This document shows, piece after piece, positions 46,262-57,815 of a stretch of 64,000 nt of DNA. The position numbers and the translations under genes are program-made. The stretch comes from Amanita rubescens (taxonomy: Eukaryota > Basidiomycota > Agaricomycetes > Agaricales > Amanitaceae): contig WION01000058.1 of assembly GCA_015039365.1 (NCBI GenBank), positions 152,257-216,256 of the forward strand, written 5' to 3'. Positions within the stretch are counted from its first letter, which is position 1; the number at the start of each line of letters is the position of its first letter. The notes under the pieces were generated by a model. It had not been told where the DNA came from and did no database searches. It saw only the letters and a program-made list of their open reading frames with translations.

Positions 46262-47739
46262 AATCCTAGGGAGTAGCTCGATCCTGTTTTGAAACGTGGT
46301 CTCATCAGTTCGCCCTCCCCGTATCCTCAATGGCTTGCAACCCTCACTAAGGTACTGTGTGCACCACCGATGTATCAATCCGCAACTAATAATGCTAGTC
46401 ATCGACACGCACCGAGTCAACAGTTAGCAATGTTACTCTTGATCGTATATGTGACCTGTTGGATCGATCCGAATCTTCTGTTGTTGTACCTGAATTGAGT
46501 ACTTCAGAAACTATGTCCCTGCTCGATTCTCTTCTTCACGTATGTGCATTTTCCACTAGTTTGTTCATAATTCACTCCTTTAAGCTGCTCAGCAACGATA
46601 CCCTTTCGAATTCGGGCATTCAAGATGCAAACCGGAAGGCCAGGAAACTGATGCTCAAGTTGATATCGACCGACGTCATGCCCAAATCTTTGTTCATTGC
46701 TGGTGTCAAGACGGATTTTGACCCCATTGGGATCGGGGGCTTTGGGCGTGTTTTACAAAGGCAAATACAAAGGAAAACAAGTGGCACTAAAGATAGTGGA
46801 CAAAGGCCATAGAGATGTTAGCACGATGCCGTTCTTTTCTCACCGAAAGTACTGATTTTAGGTAAGGGTTCAGTCGGTCAAGATTTCTGTCGAGAAGCAC
46901 TAGCGTGGCGATCACTCGCGCATCGGTTTATCATCCCCCTACTGGGAATATTCGAAAAGAAGTCGCAGCTATACCTCGTCTCACCACTCATGCAGAACGG
47001 AACATTAAGTGACTGGAGAAAGAAGCATATACCACCCATATTTGAGCTCCGTAGGCTGGTGAGGTCACTTGAGTGGTTGACAGAATTTTAATAACATCAC
47101 GCACTCCCGTTAGATGCTAGAAGTAGCTGAGGGCTTTCAGTATATTCACTCAGAAGGGATTGTGCATGGGGATTTGCATGGAGTAAGTGTTTTGACACGA
47201 ACTGATCGGGAATGCTGAGTGTCATTTCTTACCAGGCGAATGTTCTACTTGATTCCAACTTCCATTGCCAAATCACTGATTTCGGGTCGACGCGGCATTT
47301 TGAAGCCACTGTTACACGATCCACGACAGCGCTTTCCTTAAATTCAGCTGCGCCCGAGTTATTTGGAATGTGCATCGAGTGTGGCCAGTTTGATTGCGAC
47401 CGATTCCACGAAGGTCGCGAGAAGCAACATAGCGTCAAAACAATGGAAACTGATGTTTACGCGTTTGGGTGCCTTTACTATGCGGTGGGTTATAAGTTGT
47501 CGTTAACTTAACCCAGCATGTTGAGAGACTTGTGACTTGCGCAGATATTCTTTGACGCTGTTCCTTTTCGTGAAGCAACCGGCTTTCAGATCGTGCCACT
47601 TCTCATGAGCGGAAAACGCCCTGATCGGTTGGAAAGTCCACAAATGGACGATAACACATGGAATCTTATCCGGAGCTGTTGGGAATCTATCCCTTCCAAG
47701 CGACCGAAAATAGAACAAATAATGGAGTCGTTGACATGA
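46262..47739 (+). pseudogene. TKL-type kinase, inverted-repeat copy 1 (frameshifted)
   Basis: Exons can be followed from the PQWLATLTK segment (about 46320) through STSETMSLLDSLLH, KARKLMLKLISTDVMPKSLF, GGFGRV, RRL, YIHSEGIVHGDLHG, ITDFGSTRHFEA, APELFG and ETDVYAFGCLYYA to the stop at 47739. HGD, DFG and the C-lobe are conserved. Compared with the minus-strand copy, one extra base lies at about 46750-46760, immediately after the Gly-rich loop, and ruins the frame through the Lys strand. A TAG lies upstream in the frame linking it to the Ras gene, so no Ras-kinase fusion is claimed. Apart from this indel all exons are open, so the damage is recent. Confidence 0.75.
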
Positions 47740-48013
47740 AGGTCGGCTCAACCATCATTTATATGATATCTATGCTAAGATTAAACAACCTGCCCCTCGG
47801 GAAGACGTGATCCATTGGCTTTGAATTCGTATTTTTGACCGTGCCTCATACGCCCTCTTATCTGACTAATTCCCACAACTTTATCGTTAACGAAATGGAC
47901 CTGGCTCATACAACCTTCTCTCATGTAGTGGACTTGGCATGATATGATAGTGATATTAACATGGACAGCTATTCTATAATCATCGTAAATATAAAAATTG
48001 ACGAGTACCTACA
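47740..48013. other. spacer between the inverted kinase copies
   Basis: About 275 bp of A/T-rich sequence separates the tail-to-tail kinase copies. It is the loop of the large inverted repeat. No gene was seen. Confidence 0.6.
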
Positions 48014-50983
48014 CTAATCAAGCAGAGTCAACAACTTCCTTATTTGTTCTATTTTCAGCCGCTTGGAAGGGATGGTTTCCCAACAACTCTGAACGAGGTT
48101 CCATGTGTTAGTGTCCATTGGTGGACTTTCTAACCGAAGAGGGCGTTTTCCATCCATGACAAGTCGCATAATTTGAAAACTGCTCGCTTCATGAAAAGGA
48201 ACGGCATCAAAGAATATCTGTGTAACAAGTCGCTCAATATGCCGGTATAAGTTAGGGATAGCCTAAAACTGACCGCATAATAAAGGCAGCCGAACGCATA
48301 AATATCAGGTTTCCATCGTTTTGGCGCTATGCTGCTTCTCGTGACCTTCGTAGCATCCATCGCAATCGGTCTGACCACACTCGATGCACAGTCCAAATAA
48401 CTCGGGTGCAGCGAAATTTAAAGAGAGCGCTTTTGTCGATCGTGTAACAGTGGCTTCGAAATGTCGCGTTGATCCGAAATCAGTGATTTGGCAGTGGAAA
48501 CGAGAGTCAAGTAGAACGTTCCCCTGGAACGAAACGAGATAAGCTGATTGGAAATGTTGGATATTCAGAGTGCTTACTCCATGTAGATCGCCATGAATGA
48601 TTCCTTCCGAGTGAATGTACTGAAGGCCCTCAGCTACCTCTAGCATCTGATGAGAATGAGCGATGTCACTGAACTGACAGCTACTGTTATCTTACCAGCC
48701 TGTGTATCTCGGACTCTAGTACGGGTGGTTCTTGCTTCTTTCTCCAATCACTTATTGTTCCATTCGTCATGAATGGTGATACGAGGTACGGCTGTGATTT
48801 TTTTTCAAATATTCCCAACAGGGGAAGGATAAAACGGTGTTTGAGTGATCGCCACGCTAAGGCTTCCCGACAGAAGTCTTGACTGAGTGAATCCTTGGCG
48901 AATATCAGTAGTGACCTTCATGAGCAAAGAACGGCAACGAGCTAACATCTCTATGGCCTTTGTCCACTATCTTCAGTGCCACTTCCCGTCCTTTGTATTT
49001 GCCTCTGAAAACGCGTCCAAAGCCTCCGACCTTAATGGGATCAAAATTCGTCTTGACGCCTGTAATAAATAAAGATTTGGGCATAACATCGGTCGATACC
49101 AGCTTGAGCATCAGCTTCCTAGGCCTTCCGGTTTGTATCTTGAACGTCCGAATTTGGTAGGGTATCATTGCAGGCTAGCTGAAAAGAATGAATTACACTA
49201 CTGATCTAGCAAGAAAATATATACATACATTGAGAAGAGATTCGAGCAAGGATTTGGTTTCTGAAGTACTCATTTCAGATGCAGCAACAGTATGTTCAGG
49301 CTGATCCAATATTTTGTGGATACGATCAAGGTCAACTTTGTTGACTGATTGTCTGCGTGTCATTAACTAGCAATTATCAGTTACAGTATATTCATACCTA
49401 TTCATACCTTGGAAGTAGTACCTTAATGAGGGTTACGAGCCATTGAAAATCTGGGAAGGACCAACTGACGGGACCGGGACCGTGATTGTTCGCACCCGTC
49501 ATCTCGATTGAAACCTGTGCTAGATAGTTTGAATGAGAACGAGAGAGGATTTTCTCGTAATGGTTCAAGTTTTGAGTCATGGTGATCAGGTGGTCTTGAA
49601 TATCGGATAGATAGAGGCCCTACAGTGTGTTGTTGCATCAGGACGAGCGGAGGGAAGGGAAGAGGGGAAGAAAAAAAACGAACAATGGAGTCAGAGGTAG
49701 GCGCCATTCTCCAGTTCTCATTATATCTCTTGGCCAAACTCTTGACGACGTCCGCTTTACTTCCTATCAACCGTAATAAACCCATCACCTTCTTCCGGGA
49801 GGTCCCGATCCGACGTAACATGTCGGTCTGCTCGACTTCTTTGAGGATCAACACTAGCTCGTTGATACTGTCAACTTCATACTCGATGCTCTGGATGAGA
49901 GGTCTGAAAGCGTCGGTGATGTCGTCGATGAGGGCGTATGAGATCCAGTCAGAGGTGACGGTGATGGAGCCTTTGAATTGTTTGATCCGGCGACGAACGT
50001 TTTGAGGATGCGGAGTAGGTTGGAAATGGAACTGTGTGTGTGTGTTAACTTGTCAGAGGGGTTGCGTGCAAAGAAGCAAAAGACCAACATACAGAGAGAA
50101 TGCCTTCTCGGAAGACGATGATGTACATGTTGGTGGGCTCAAGGTATGTAGGTTCGTATGGATCTTGCCCAAAACTGCGGAAACAAACGAGATAGTAGCT
50201 TTTGAACAGCTCAATCTTTTCGCGTGCTTCTTCCATGAGAATATCTTCCGCTGTTAGAGGATGGATGGAAAACACTTCACTAAGCATCTTCATTTCCTCC
50301 TGTGTGGGACTGGTAACGTCTAGCCACCACGCTGAGGTATCCGAATCGACGTTGACACCTTTTTCGTGATATGTGTGTTTGCGTGCCGGGTCAAATCTGG
50401 GATTGGACGAACCTGATCTGCTTTTGTCCGGGTCTGGCGAGGGAGGCGGGTGTATACCCGAGAATAGATCCCTGAATGATTGGCCGTCTGCGGGTAGTTC
50501 ACTCAAACTACGAGAGTGTATCGTCGCGGCAAAGGAATTGGAATAAAACGAGAAACGGAACGGCCGGTCGTGACCTGTGTTAAGTATCCCGCTTATTCTG
50601 TCTCCGCGGTGTACTTGAAGAGGCGAGATATCCAGTTTTGTCTTTTCCTGGGCGGCAAATTGCTCCATGCTAGCGAAATTAAAGCTGGAGCGAGACATGT
50701 TTGCCTGATAAGTGGGAAGGTCGTAGCGAGCAGAGGCCGTCAAGTCATCCTCTTGACGGGGAGGAGCGGTGTGTGCAGCGAATAGAGAAGACTCGCCTGG
50801 TGGCAGCGAGTGGTGCAAAGGACTGGTGTCGTCGTCAAGGATGCCATTTGGGATAGTGGTGGCGGTCTGTTCTATTTCACGCTCCTCCTGAGGGTCATTG
50901 AAGTCGAATGGACGAGAAATGGTTGGAGAATGGCGAGGCCTTGTAGTAAGATCATGGTGCGGCGCGGGCACGGTTGAAGCCAT
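48014..50983 (-). pseudogene. ALR/CorA Mg-transporter N-part fused to TKL kinase (copy 2), broken
   Basis: Exons complement(48014..48217, 48274..48523, 48578..48646, 48696..48893, 48947..49174, 49229..49352, 49408..49619, 49684..50031, 50093..50983). The first two exons and most of the third are an Alr1/Mnr2-type CorA cytosolic domain (WWLDVTSPTQEEMKML, LTAEDILMEEAREKIELF, SDIQDHLITM, ILSRSHSNYLAQVSIEMTGAN). Right after ANNH, where CorA proteins enter the two membrane helices with the GMN motif, the same exon continues in frame into FPDFQWLVTLIK, the kinase leader. The GMN helices are absent. The kinase part has GGFGRVFRGKYKG, VALKIV, HGDLHG, DFG and APELFG. Two single-base insertions (about 49117-49125 and 48304-48312) break the kinase frame; a CTAG acceptor 4 nt downstream would bypass the first. 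Transport is impossible without the membrane part. Confidence 0.75.
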
Positions 50984-51309
50984 CCTGCTAACACCGTCTG
51001 GCCGCTTTCAACGACTTCTAATTTCGGATTCAAGTCCAGGGTTTGTTCTTTTATGTCGTAACACTAACAGTGTATTGTCTTTATCTCTTCAGCACGTCAT
51101 TCTAGTTCAACTCTTTCTGCGACTCACATTTGCATCCTCGTCATCAGCGCCGTATTCCTCTCTTCCAACGTCTTCACTTGTTTCTGGTACGTTTCAAGCG
51201 AATTCGTTCCATCCATCGCGCGAATCGAATCAATCTCTCGATTAACGAGCGATCATCGGTGCGAAAAGACGGCTGTTAATGTGGATTGTTGCTTGCCGGC
51301 TTCTGTCAT
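50984..51309. promoter_or_regulatory. divergent promoter between the CorA-type gene and the 51.3-kb gene
   Basis: About 325 bp separate two divergent start codons (50983 minus, 51310 plus). It must carry both promoters. No specific factor site was identified. Confidence 0.45.
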
Positions 51310-52492
51310 GTCCGCCCCTCCGAAAAGTCACAAACGCAAGCGCGGCATCCATGATACTCCCGTCGACCTGACTAAAATGCAGCTGGCCAGACAGCGACTA
51401 TCGGCGTTGCAGGAAGAGTTGATGGGTATTGAAGAAACTGAGGCTGAAATGGTGGAGATCATGAAGCACTTCGACGCCCTACAGGGTATTCTTGGCAGTA
51501 CAAAGAAGCCCGTGAGTTGAATCGTTAAAGGATTTTGTGTCTCTTATCTCAAACACCTATAAGAAACTTTCGTTTTCCTCAGTGTCACGATCCCAACTCA
51601 CAGAGATGGGACTGAAGCGAATACCTTTCCTGCTGAACGACGTTGCATTGGATGCGCGGAGTCGCAACTTCGTCTATTGATCCGAAACACACAGATGCTC
51701 TTTGCTTGCAGATCACTCGAATCCATCGCTCAACAAGTAAGAGAGTAAGTTTAACTCAGTCGCACATTATGCATGATGTTTGACAATGTAACGACTGTTT
51801 GCAGTTCGAAGCAGGCGCTCGAATGATCCTCGATGCCATTCTCTTGACCATTGCCGACATCTCTCTTGACGCGAAAGAAAAACTCCCTGTAGCAATCTTC
51901 CCAGATATGCGAATCGCGTCCGGCGATGGCGTGTTGGTGAAGAATACTGTAAACCAGTTTGAAGTGTGGCTCACCGGCAACGTTGATTATGGGGTCTGCA
52001 CCTATAAACACGAGGCAAATCGCCGTACGACCTGTTTGATTAATTTCTTACTCAACGTCACCTCGACAATCTTTCCCAGCTAAGGTTCTCGGAGCATCGC
52101 TGGACGATCTTATGATGTACACGGGAAATTGTATCTTGCCGGTCGAAGCGAAACGTGATAAGGAAATGTTGATTGATTGTATGCCGGAAGCTACTAGTCA
52201 GGCTATCGCTTTGAGCGAGGTAACCAGGTGCGTGTTCAATTTCTTTGCCTTTGGCGTCACTGATTACCATGTACCTAGTAATAATACTGTTCGGTATTGT
52301 TTGTCCGATGGTACCAAATGGATGTTTCAGGTGTACACCAGTGATGCCCAAGGAAACCGCATCTCGTATGAAGGCCCCTTACTCACAATCGTGCAGCCAC
52401 ACCTTGAGGTTGGCGAAGACTTCAAGAAAGATGTACAACGCCTCGTGGAGTTATTGTATCATTGGGTACTTATGTCTGGCTCCAAATGCTGA
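51310..52492 (+). pseudogene. agaricomycete PD-(D/E)XK-like nuclease-fold protein, frameshifted
   Basis: Starts MSAPPKSHKRKRGIHDTPVD with a coiled-coil (LSALQEELMGIEETEAEMVEI), then LKRIPFLLNDVALDARSRNFVY, FEAGARMILDAILLTIADISL, WLTGNVDYGV, ILPVEAKRDKEM and PEATSQAIALSE, ending in LVELLYHWVL. This order matches a large family I recall from mushroom genomes. The Asp of GNVDY and the E-x-K of VEAK fit a restriction-endonuclease-like active site; that is my inference. After NFVY (about 51674-51680) two extra bases (TG) break the frame before the IRNTQM-type continuation, so this copy is probably inactive. Other junctions are splice-consistent. Confidence 0.6.
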
Positions 52493-53486
52493 ATTGTAAC
52501 GATAATTGACTTTTTTCCCACATATTCACAGCTTGGTGATATCCAGAATGATCCCCTTTGCACAGTTTAATGTTACTGCGAGTTAGGTAGATTGGACGCT
52601 CATAGTACTTATCATGTCCTCATTTTTACAATAAATAGTCTCGCCTCTTGAGTCTCTGTGGAGAGGGCGAAGATATACACACCAACTTTGGCAGGACCGT
52701 TCTTGGGCTACGAAATGAGGAAGGCGGTATGCAAGCGAAGCCATTGCTCCACACTGCCCCCAGGGTTCACTGTACCGTCTGCGAGCGTGATGACCTTCTC
52801 TCACAAAAGGAGTCACCTTACCGCGTCCAGACCCGGGCCTCGCTTTTTCCACCACTCCTGTCACTTATACCCTCCTCACCAATAACTCGCCGCATACTTC
52901 ACCACCCGGACCCACGTAGAAACAAGTCTCTCTACTAGCCATCTTCGTCCTGCGCCTCACCATAACCTGTTCAACGCAAGGCAAGAAACCGAAGAAAGAC
53001 AAGATCAGCACTGGTACACTAAGTTGTGAGTCCACAAGTCGAATCTTGGCAGGGTTTAGCGGGGAAGCGGGGGCCTGGGCCAAATGTCGGATTGCGTTGG
53101 ACTTCAGGAATTCCACTCAGACGGCAACGTTATCGGCGTAGAGTCCATGATCGATGGTGAGAAGCGCTCGTGCTGAGCGCTACAGTGAGGCTTGGAGGAT
53201 TACGTGACCTGGAGTGAATATTCAGTGCTTCCAAAGTCGCCGGCACATCCCTAGCGGTAGAAGACTGGGCCAACGCGGATAGTCTAATCACAAACTTTGA
53301 AGAAGCGTGCGGAGATGGGTGTTCTAGTGACTCGCGTTGAGGGATGCGGTGGGCAGTTTACATGCAAGCGCCTTAGGGCTGCAGGATGCGCTGGTATGTC
53401 ACCTGGGTGATAGTGTATTGGAAGACGAGTGATAATACATCAAGTGCCTTTTGTTATTTACGAAGTGTAGTCCAACAAATAAAGTA
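52493..53486. other. spacer with a duplicated segment
   Basis: The only recognised content is the segment at 52845-53015 that repeats 33885-34085. The remaining sequence has short ORFs without recognisable products. Confidence 0.4.
52845..53015. repeat. segment repeated at 33885-34085
   Basis: Counterpart of the repeat between PSD1 and CHS7, same orientation, with long identical runs. This copy lacks about 20 bp (CATACATCACTTGGCGGATA-type stretch) present in the other. Confidence 0.85.
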
Positions 53487-54927
53487 TCATATAATGCTTA
53501 AACTAGCGTCTGCAGAGCTCAGGGCTTCAGGACAACTACCGCTGAATATAGGTTTAATTTCTGCAATTCTTTCAACCGGGGATACTGTAAATTGAAATAT
53601 ATAGAGGCGTCCATCCTGCAAGATGAATGAATCAAGGGCGACTGTGTTTGTCGATTCTGGCACGTAGTAAACATTGGATGCGATAGATTCCAGGCCGCCT
53701 TCATCATATTCAAGGACTCCCCTCGAATCTGTATAAGCGCAATTTTCGGATTTGGTTAGCGAGTCGAGTCTGGATTGATGAGGTGATCGGTGATGCAATG
53801 GGTTTACTGGTCACATCATTCCTATCCTCGCGGCTGATGAGGCAGATCATGTCAGAGATGTCATCCGAATGAAGGGAAGAGGCATCCTCGAATAGTCGTG
53901 CGAGTTGTTCTAATGTAATGTTTGATATCGCCTTGCGAACATCCTCCTGATATTGCTGGAATCGATCTGTCTGGCCGAAAATGTCGATACATAACCGGGG
54001 TACTGGGCCGAAAAGATCATATACATCATCGATGCCTGCATGGTCGGCAATTCCACAGTATTGATGCCCTGGTGGATTTCAGGGCATGAGTATGAATCCC
54101 ATACACAAGACGCAGGGGACTCACGCATAGCTGATCTCTGTTCGTGTCCATGGGTTCATGATGATGGTAAAGGCACTAACAGTCTTATTCAATCGCTTCC
54201 ATCGTTCCTTATTCGGAGGGGTGGAGTAATATCATGAATAGGCGGGTGCCCTGTGGAACGAGGTGGGATGGAATGCCCTCTTCGGATTCGTCGGAATCGA
54301 CAACAGTCCAAACAAATTTGTGGAAGAAGGATGGGCGGAATTTATCTGGAGCTTTATAGACGCCTTCTTCTACAAACAGCAAACAAGACCCTTCCCGATA
54401 CCAGATGACTGGCTTCCTTTCTGCAAGGCGTCGGCGCAGCACATAATACACCCAGACGCTCTTCCCTTTCCACACAATGCATGCATTGGTACTAGTCTGA
54501 TGAATCGGAAAGGGAACTCACCGATGCCAGGTTGCCCTGTGATGATAGCACCAGGTGCCACTCCCTCAGCCTTTGAGATGCCATCGTTGATTGTCTCGAG
54601 ATAATTGTATACCCGAATGTAATCAGCGCGGATCCAAATTTTTGAGCGTTCGAGACCCTTGATGCCGATATTGAGGACATAGCAGCCTGGAATGACATCG
54701 GCGTCGACATCATCCGCATCAAAATTCATATCCATGTGATCTTCGGTCTCAAGCTCGTCTCCTACGGCAGGAATGGGCTGCTGGCTGTTTCTCCACTCCT
54801 GCTCCTCATGTAGCATACTGATTCCCCAAAACTTGGCATGCAGTTTAGCGAAAGGTTGATCGTCGTCGATTTTTGGCCACTGCCCCAGCGGTGCGAAGCG
54901 AACGACAGAGGTGAAGTTGGATTCCAT
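53487..54927 (-). pseudogene. GQPGIGKS-type P-loop NTPase of agaricomycetes, frameshifted
   Basis: Exon 1 (54522..54927) carries an acidic region and WIRADYIRVYNYLE, then Walker A split by a 56-nt intron (ITGQPGIG / KSVWVYYVLRRRLAERKP). It continues VIWYREGS and WTVVDSDESEEG (Walker B-like). At about 54209-54222 a TAA plus one extra base interrupts PSE before ERWKRLNKTV, which continues in another frame to IMNPWTRTEI. Later exons read YDLFGPVPRLCIDIFGQTDR and YVPESTNTVALDSFILQDG. The family is common in mushroom genomes and sometimes joined to Crinkler-type N-termini, but its role is unknown. The phase at the 54.1-kb intron is also off by one, supporting decay. Confidence 0.65.
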
Positions 54928-55272
54928 GTCGTACTCCTATGTCTATCTTGTGTCTATCAGTATTATAATTATATATTTTAAATTGGCCACGGATCCAGTC
55001 GTGGCTCGTGGGAAGGTTTCATGAACCAAATTCGTACTTTCGACGCTGTTTCCTCCGATCTTTGTGCGATAGAGCGCTCATGAAGGCGAAATGAAGGTGA
55101 AGGGTCAGTCGGGCGTGTCACAAGCGAGCGTGACATCCATGTTGATTCAATCATTGCCACGGTATCCTGCCGCGAACGCCAGCATAGAATTGCTCCTCAG
55201 ATATCTCCTCCACCGAATTGTTGGGTTTCCGTGTAGGAGCCACGTGCCGCGAACTCTCTGCATACTGCCAAA
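54928..55272. promoter_or_regulatory. divergent promoter region
   Basis: About 345 bp between the NTPase pseudogene (minus) and the F-box gene (plus). No repeat or other gene was seen. Confidence 0.4.
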
Positions 55273-56632
55273 ATGAGTTCCGAAATACCAACGGAAATTT
55301 TACACGACATCTTTCATCTTCTTTGCGATGAACCTATCGCTCTCCATGATTTAGATAACGAATGTCACTTTTACGAATTCCCGTGGGCCGTTGGACAGGT
55401 TTGTAGGCACTGGAGAGGGGCATTTCTGTCCCACACGCGTTTGTGGACCTCTTTTGCCCTAAAGCCTGGCACTTTCAGAACCGCTCACTTTGTTGAAATG
55501 AACCGCCGCGCGACCTTATACCTTGAACGATCTGGACAGCAGCCTCTCACCATAGACGTGTCCATGCCGTATTCGGGCACCCAAACATTTCCTAAAAAAG
55601 TTTGGGGAATGCTATTATCGTGCTTGAAGCGATGGAAAAAGGCGGATTTGAAGCTGGCAGGTGGAGCAAAGCTAGTCTTGGACGGACTCCTCAAATCCAG
55701 AGGGTACATGTTCGAGCCTCGAGTCCCTCAGGATGTCCATACCCCATTCCCTAGCCCCGGAGCACTACTATAACGCATTCCAAATCGCGCCACACCTAAC
55801 TGAACTTGATCTATCCCACCCCGGATACGTGGCAACATGGCAGTTCCCATGGGCACAATTGACGAAGCTCAAACTTGAACCATCCTGCGGAGAGTTCGAC
55901 AAGGAGAGCAATAATCTGTGGGAAGTTCTATTCCAGTTAGAAAATATCGAAGAGTTACACATCATCACAACCTTCGGCCGCATACTAAGGCACCGTTCCC
56001 CACTTCCCATTATGCGCCTTCCTAACCTTCGGCTTCTCGAAATCTCCTTAGGCTTTGCCATGATCTTCTCCTGGTTCACTGCGCCTTTACTGGAACATCT
56101 TCACATACACGGGCGCTCTGATCCCCGCTACGACTGGGTACACGATGTTCAGCCCTACGAAAGAGAAATAACGTCTTTAATCCAACGTTCATCTTGTCAC
56201 ATTCGCCGATTGGTACTTGATGATTGTAGAACGAAGGAGATGCGCATAATAATGAAATCACTGGCCAGCGTCGAAGAGCTCTCTATTACTTACCCAAGGC
56301 GAACCCTCGATGTAATACAGGATATTACAGGACTTGAGGGCTGCATCTACGTGCCCAAAATGAAGGTGTTGCAGGTTCGGACGCGTAATATTCTTGGGAA
56401 TCGTGTAGAGCAAACAGTGGCCGTAATTTCTCGCCTTCTGGAGGCTCGAGGGATGGGATTGTCCCTTCCGAGCCACGACATTACGCCGCTCGAGAAGTTT
56501 GTGATCTGGTTGGTCTCAGTGCGACTCGGAAAGTTCCCCGATGAGGTCTTGGAAGTGATGCGCAGTTGGCCATCCTTTGCTCAAGTTTATATCAATGGCT
56601 CGGTGCTCGAGCGATTGACTCCATCCCTTTGA
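55273..56632 (+). pseudogene. F-box protein gene with a +1 frameshift
   Basis: The F-box reads EIPTEILHDIFHLLCDEP ... FPWAVGQVCRHWRGAFLSHTRLW, like the gene at 40512..41921. The frame carries on to GLLKSRGY (about 55705). The downstream LRR-like part (SLESLRMSIPHSLAPEHYYN, NAFQIAPHLTELDLSHPG, RLPNLRLLEIS) is in the next frame and runs open to 56632. The shift lies at 55695-55735. A GTACAT...CCTCAG intron of 28 nt would repair the frame but is shorter than any other intron here, so a one-base indel is more likely. Otherwise intact. Confidence 0.65.
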
Positions 56633-57404
56633 TTGTCGTGCTATCCTGGGCTACTGCAAGAGTAGCGGATGCGAGAACTTGGCTGCTTGAACCTAGGGTA
56701 CATTTAGTTTAGAACTTTTTGTACAAAAATTCCGATCTCAGAGTCACGAGGCGAAAGGAGGGAAATGGGCCTTTGTGAGAGTCGAATTATTTTCTTACGC
56801 CCACATTCGCGGCACAACCCGCAACGATGCTTCACGCAGCTTTCCAGATTGATAGCATCGTTGTCCAGTAACCAATACATTGTCATCATCACATAGTAAT
56901 GTCCTCAATGTAACCTGTTGTTGTCAAGAAGAAAATATGTTTAACCGTCATTATTTCCCTCAAGCTCTCCGACGTTCAGCTTCTTCGTCGGTTTTCCTTG
57001 CGAGCTGTCGTGAATGATTACATGGCACGTAGGAAAAACGTACCGATTTAGATGCTGCCTCGTCGTCCGCCGAGTTGTCTTCTTTGTCGAAACACAACAC
57101 TTCAGTTGTTCATCATTCAAGTTGGTCTTGCCAGTACTTCGTAAATGGTTTACAGCTGGCACGCCCGTCGATGTGGCAGATTCCTTTTAAGCCGCACCAC
57201 CAGCGACGAGCGATGTCCCCTCAATCAATCACCGAAATGCGTGTGTTGTTTTACTACTCATTGGAGTCACAAACATCAATAGAAGCCTGTCATGCAGACC
57301 AAACACGAGTATCCCGACAGGAGGCCGTAGGTATTTGAAATTACAGGTTGGGGATACAGTGAACGTGAGGGAGGAGGAAGCGCGAGAGATGATACGACTG
57401 TTGC
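56633..57404. other. intergenic region without recognised genes
   Basis: Short ORFs only on both strands. It should hold the 3' region of the F-box gene. No repeat copy was recognised. Confidence 0.4.
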
Positions 57405-57809
57405 CTAGTCTTCTGTAATAAGAGAATACGATAGACGTCGAACGTCAAACATATATGGCAGAACATCATACACAGTCCACATGAAATCCGGTATGGCGAT
57501 GGACGCAGAGCGACGAGAATCCAGCCTCGTGGACACGACGTCAACACGCGTTGAACATATCCGTGTACCTCCGCCGTCCCTTCGTTCTAATATAGGCCCA
57601 CCAGTAACACTGAGGAAACCAAATGGGTCATCTGGGTCCATAGCAGTCCGCTGCACATTCACCATCGTAATTGGTATCGCCCACGGTTCATCTTTGGTAT
57701 ATTCGTCACATGCACTTGCCATTACAAGTCTGGCTTGACTTATCTTGGCCGCAATGCTGCCGCATGAGATATGCCTATTCTCATTGTTGATGCCACGGCT
57801 TAGATTCAT
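57405..57809 (-). CDS. hypothetical protein (134 aa), divergent from the exonuclease
   Basis: Intronless open frame with mixed composition (SQARLVMASACDEYTKDEPW, FMWTVYDVLPYMFDVRRL). No domain, signal peptide or membrane segment recognised. It starts 6 bp from the exonuclease start on the other strand, which leaves no promoter, so it may be a chance ORF in the exonuclease promoter. Confidence 0.25.
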   Translation of the reverse strand: MNLSRGINNENRHISCGSIAAKISQARLVMASACDEYTKDEPWAIPITMVNVQRTAMDPDDPFGFLSVTGGPILERRDGGGTRICSTRVDVVSTRLDSRRSASIAIPDFMWTVYDVLPYMFDVRRLSYSLITED

Positions 57810-57815
57810 ACTACC

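Noticed and set aside
46074..46340. In-frame fusion of the Ras-like gene to kinase copy 1, mirroring the transporter fusion
   Set aside because: A TAG lies in the linking frame and the exon phases do not match, so only adjacency is claimed.
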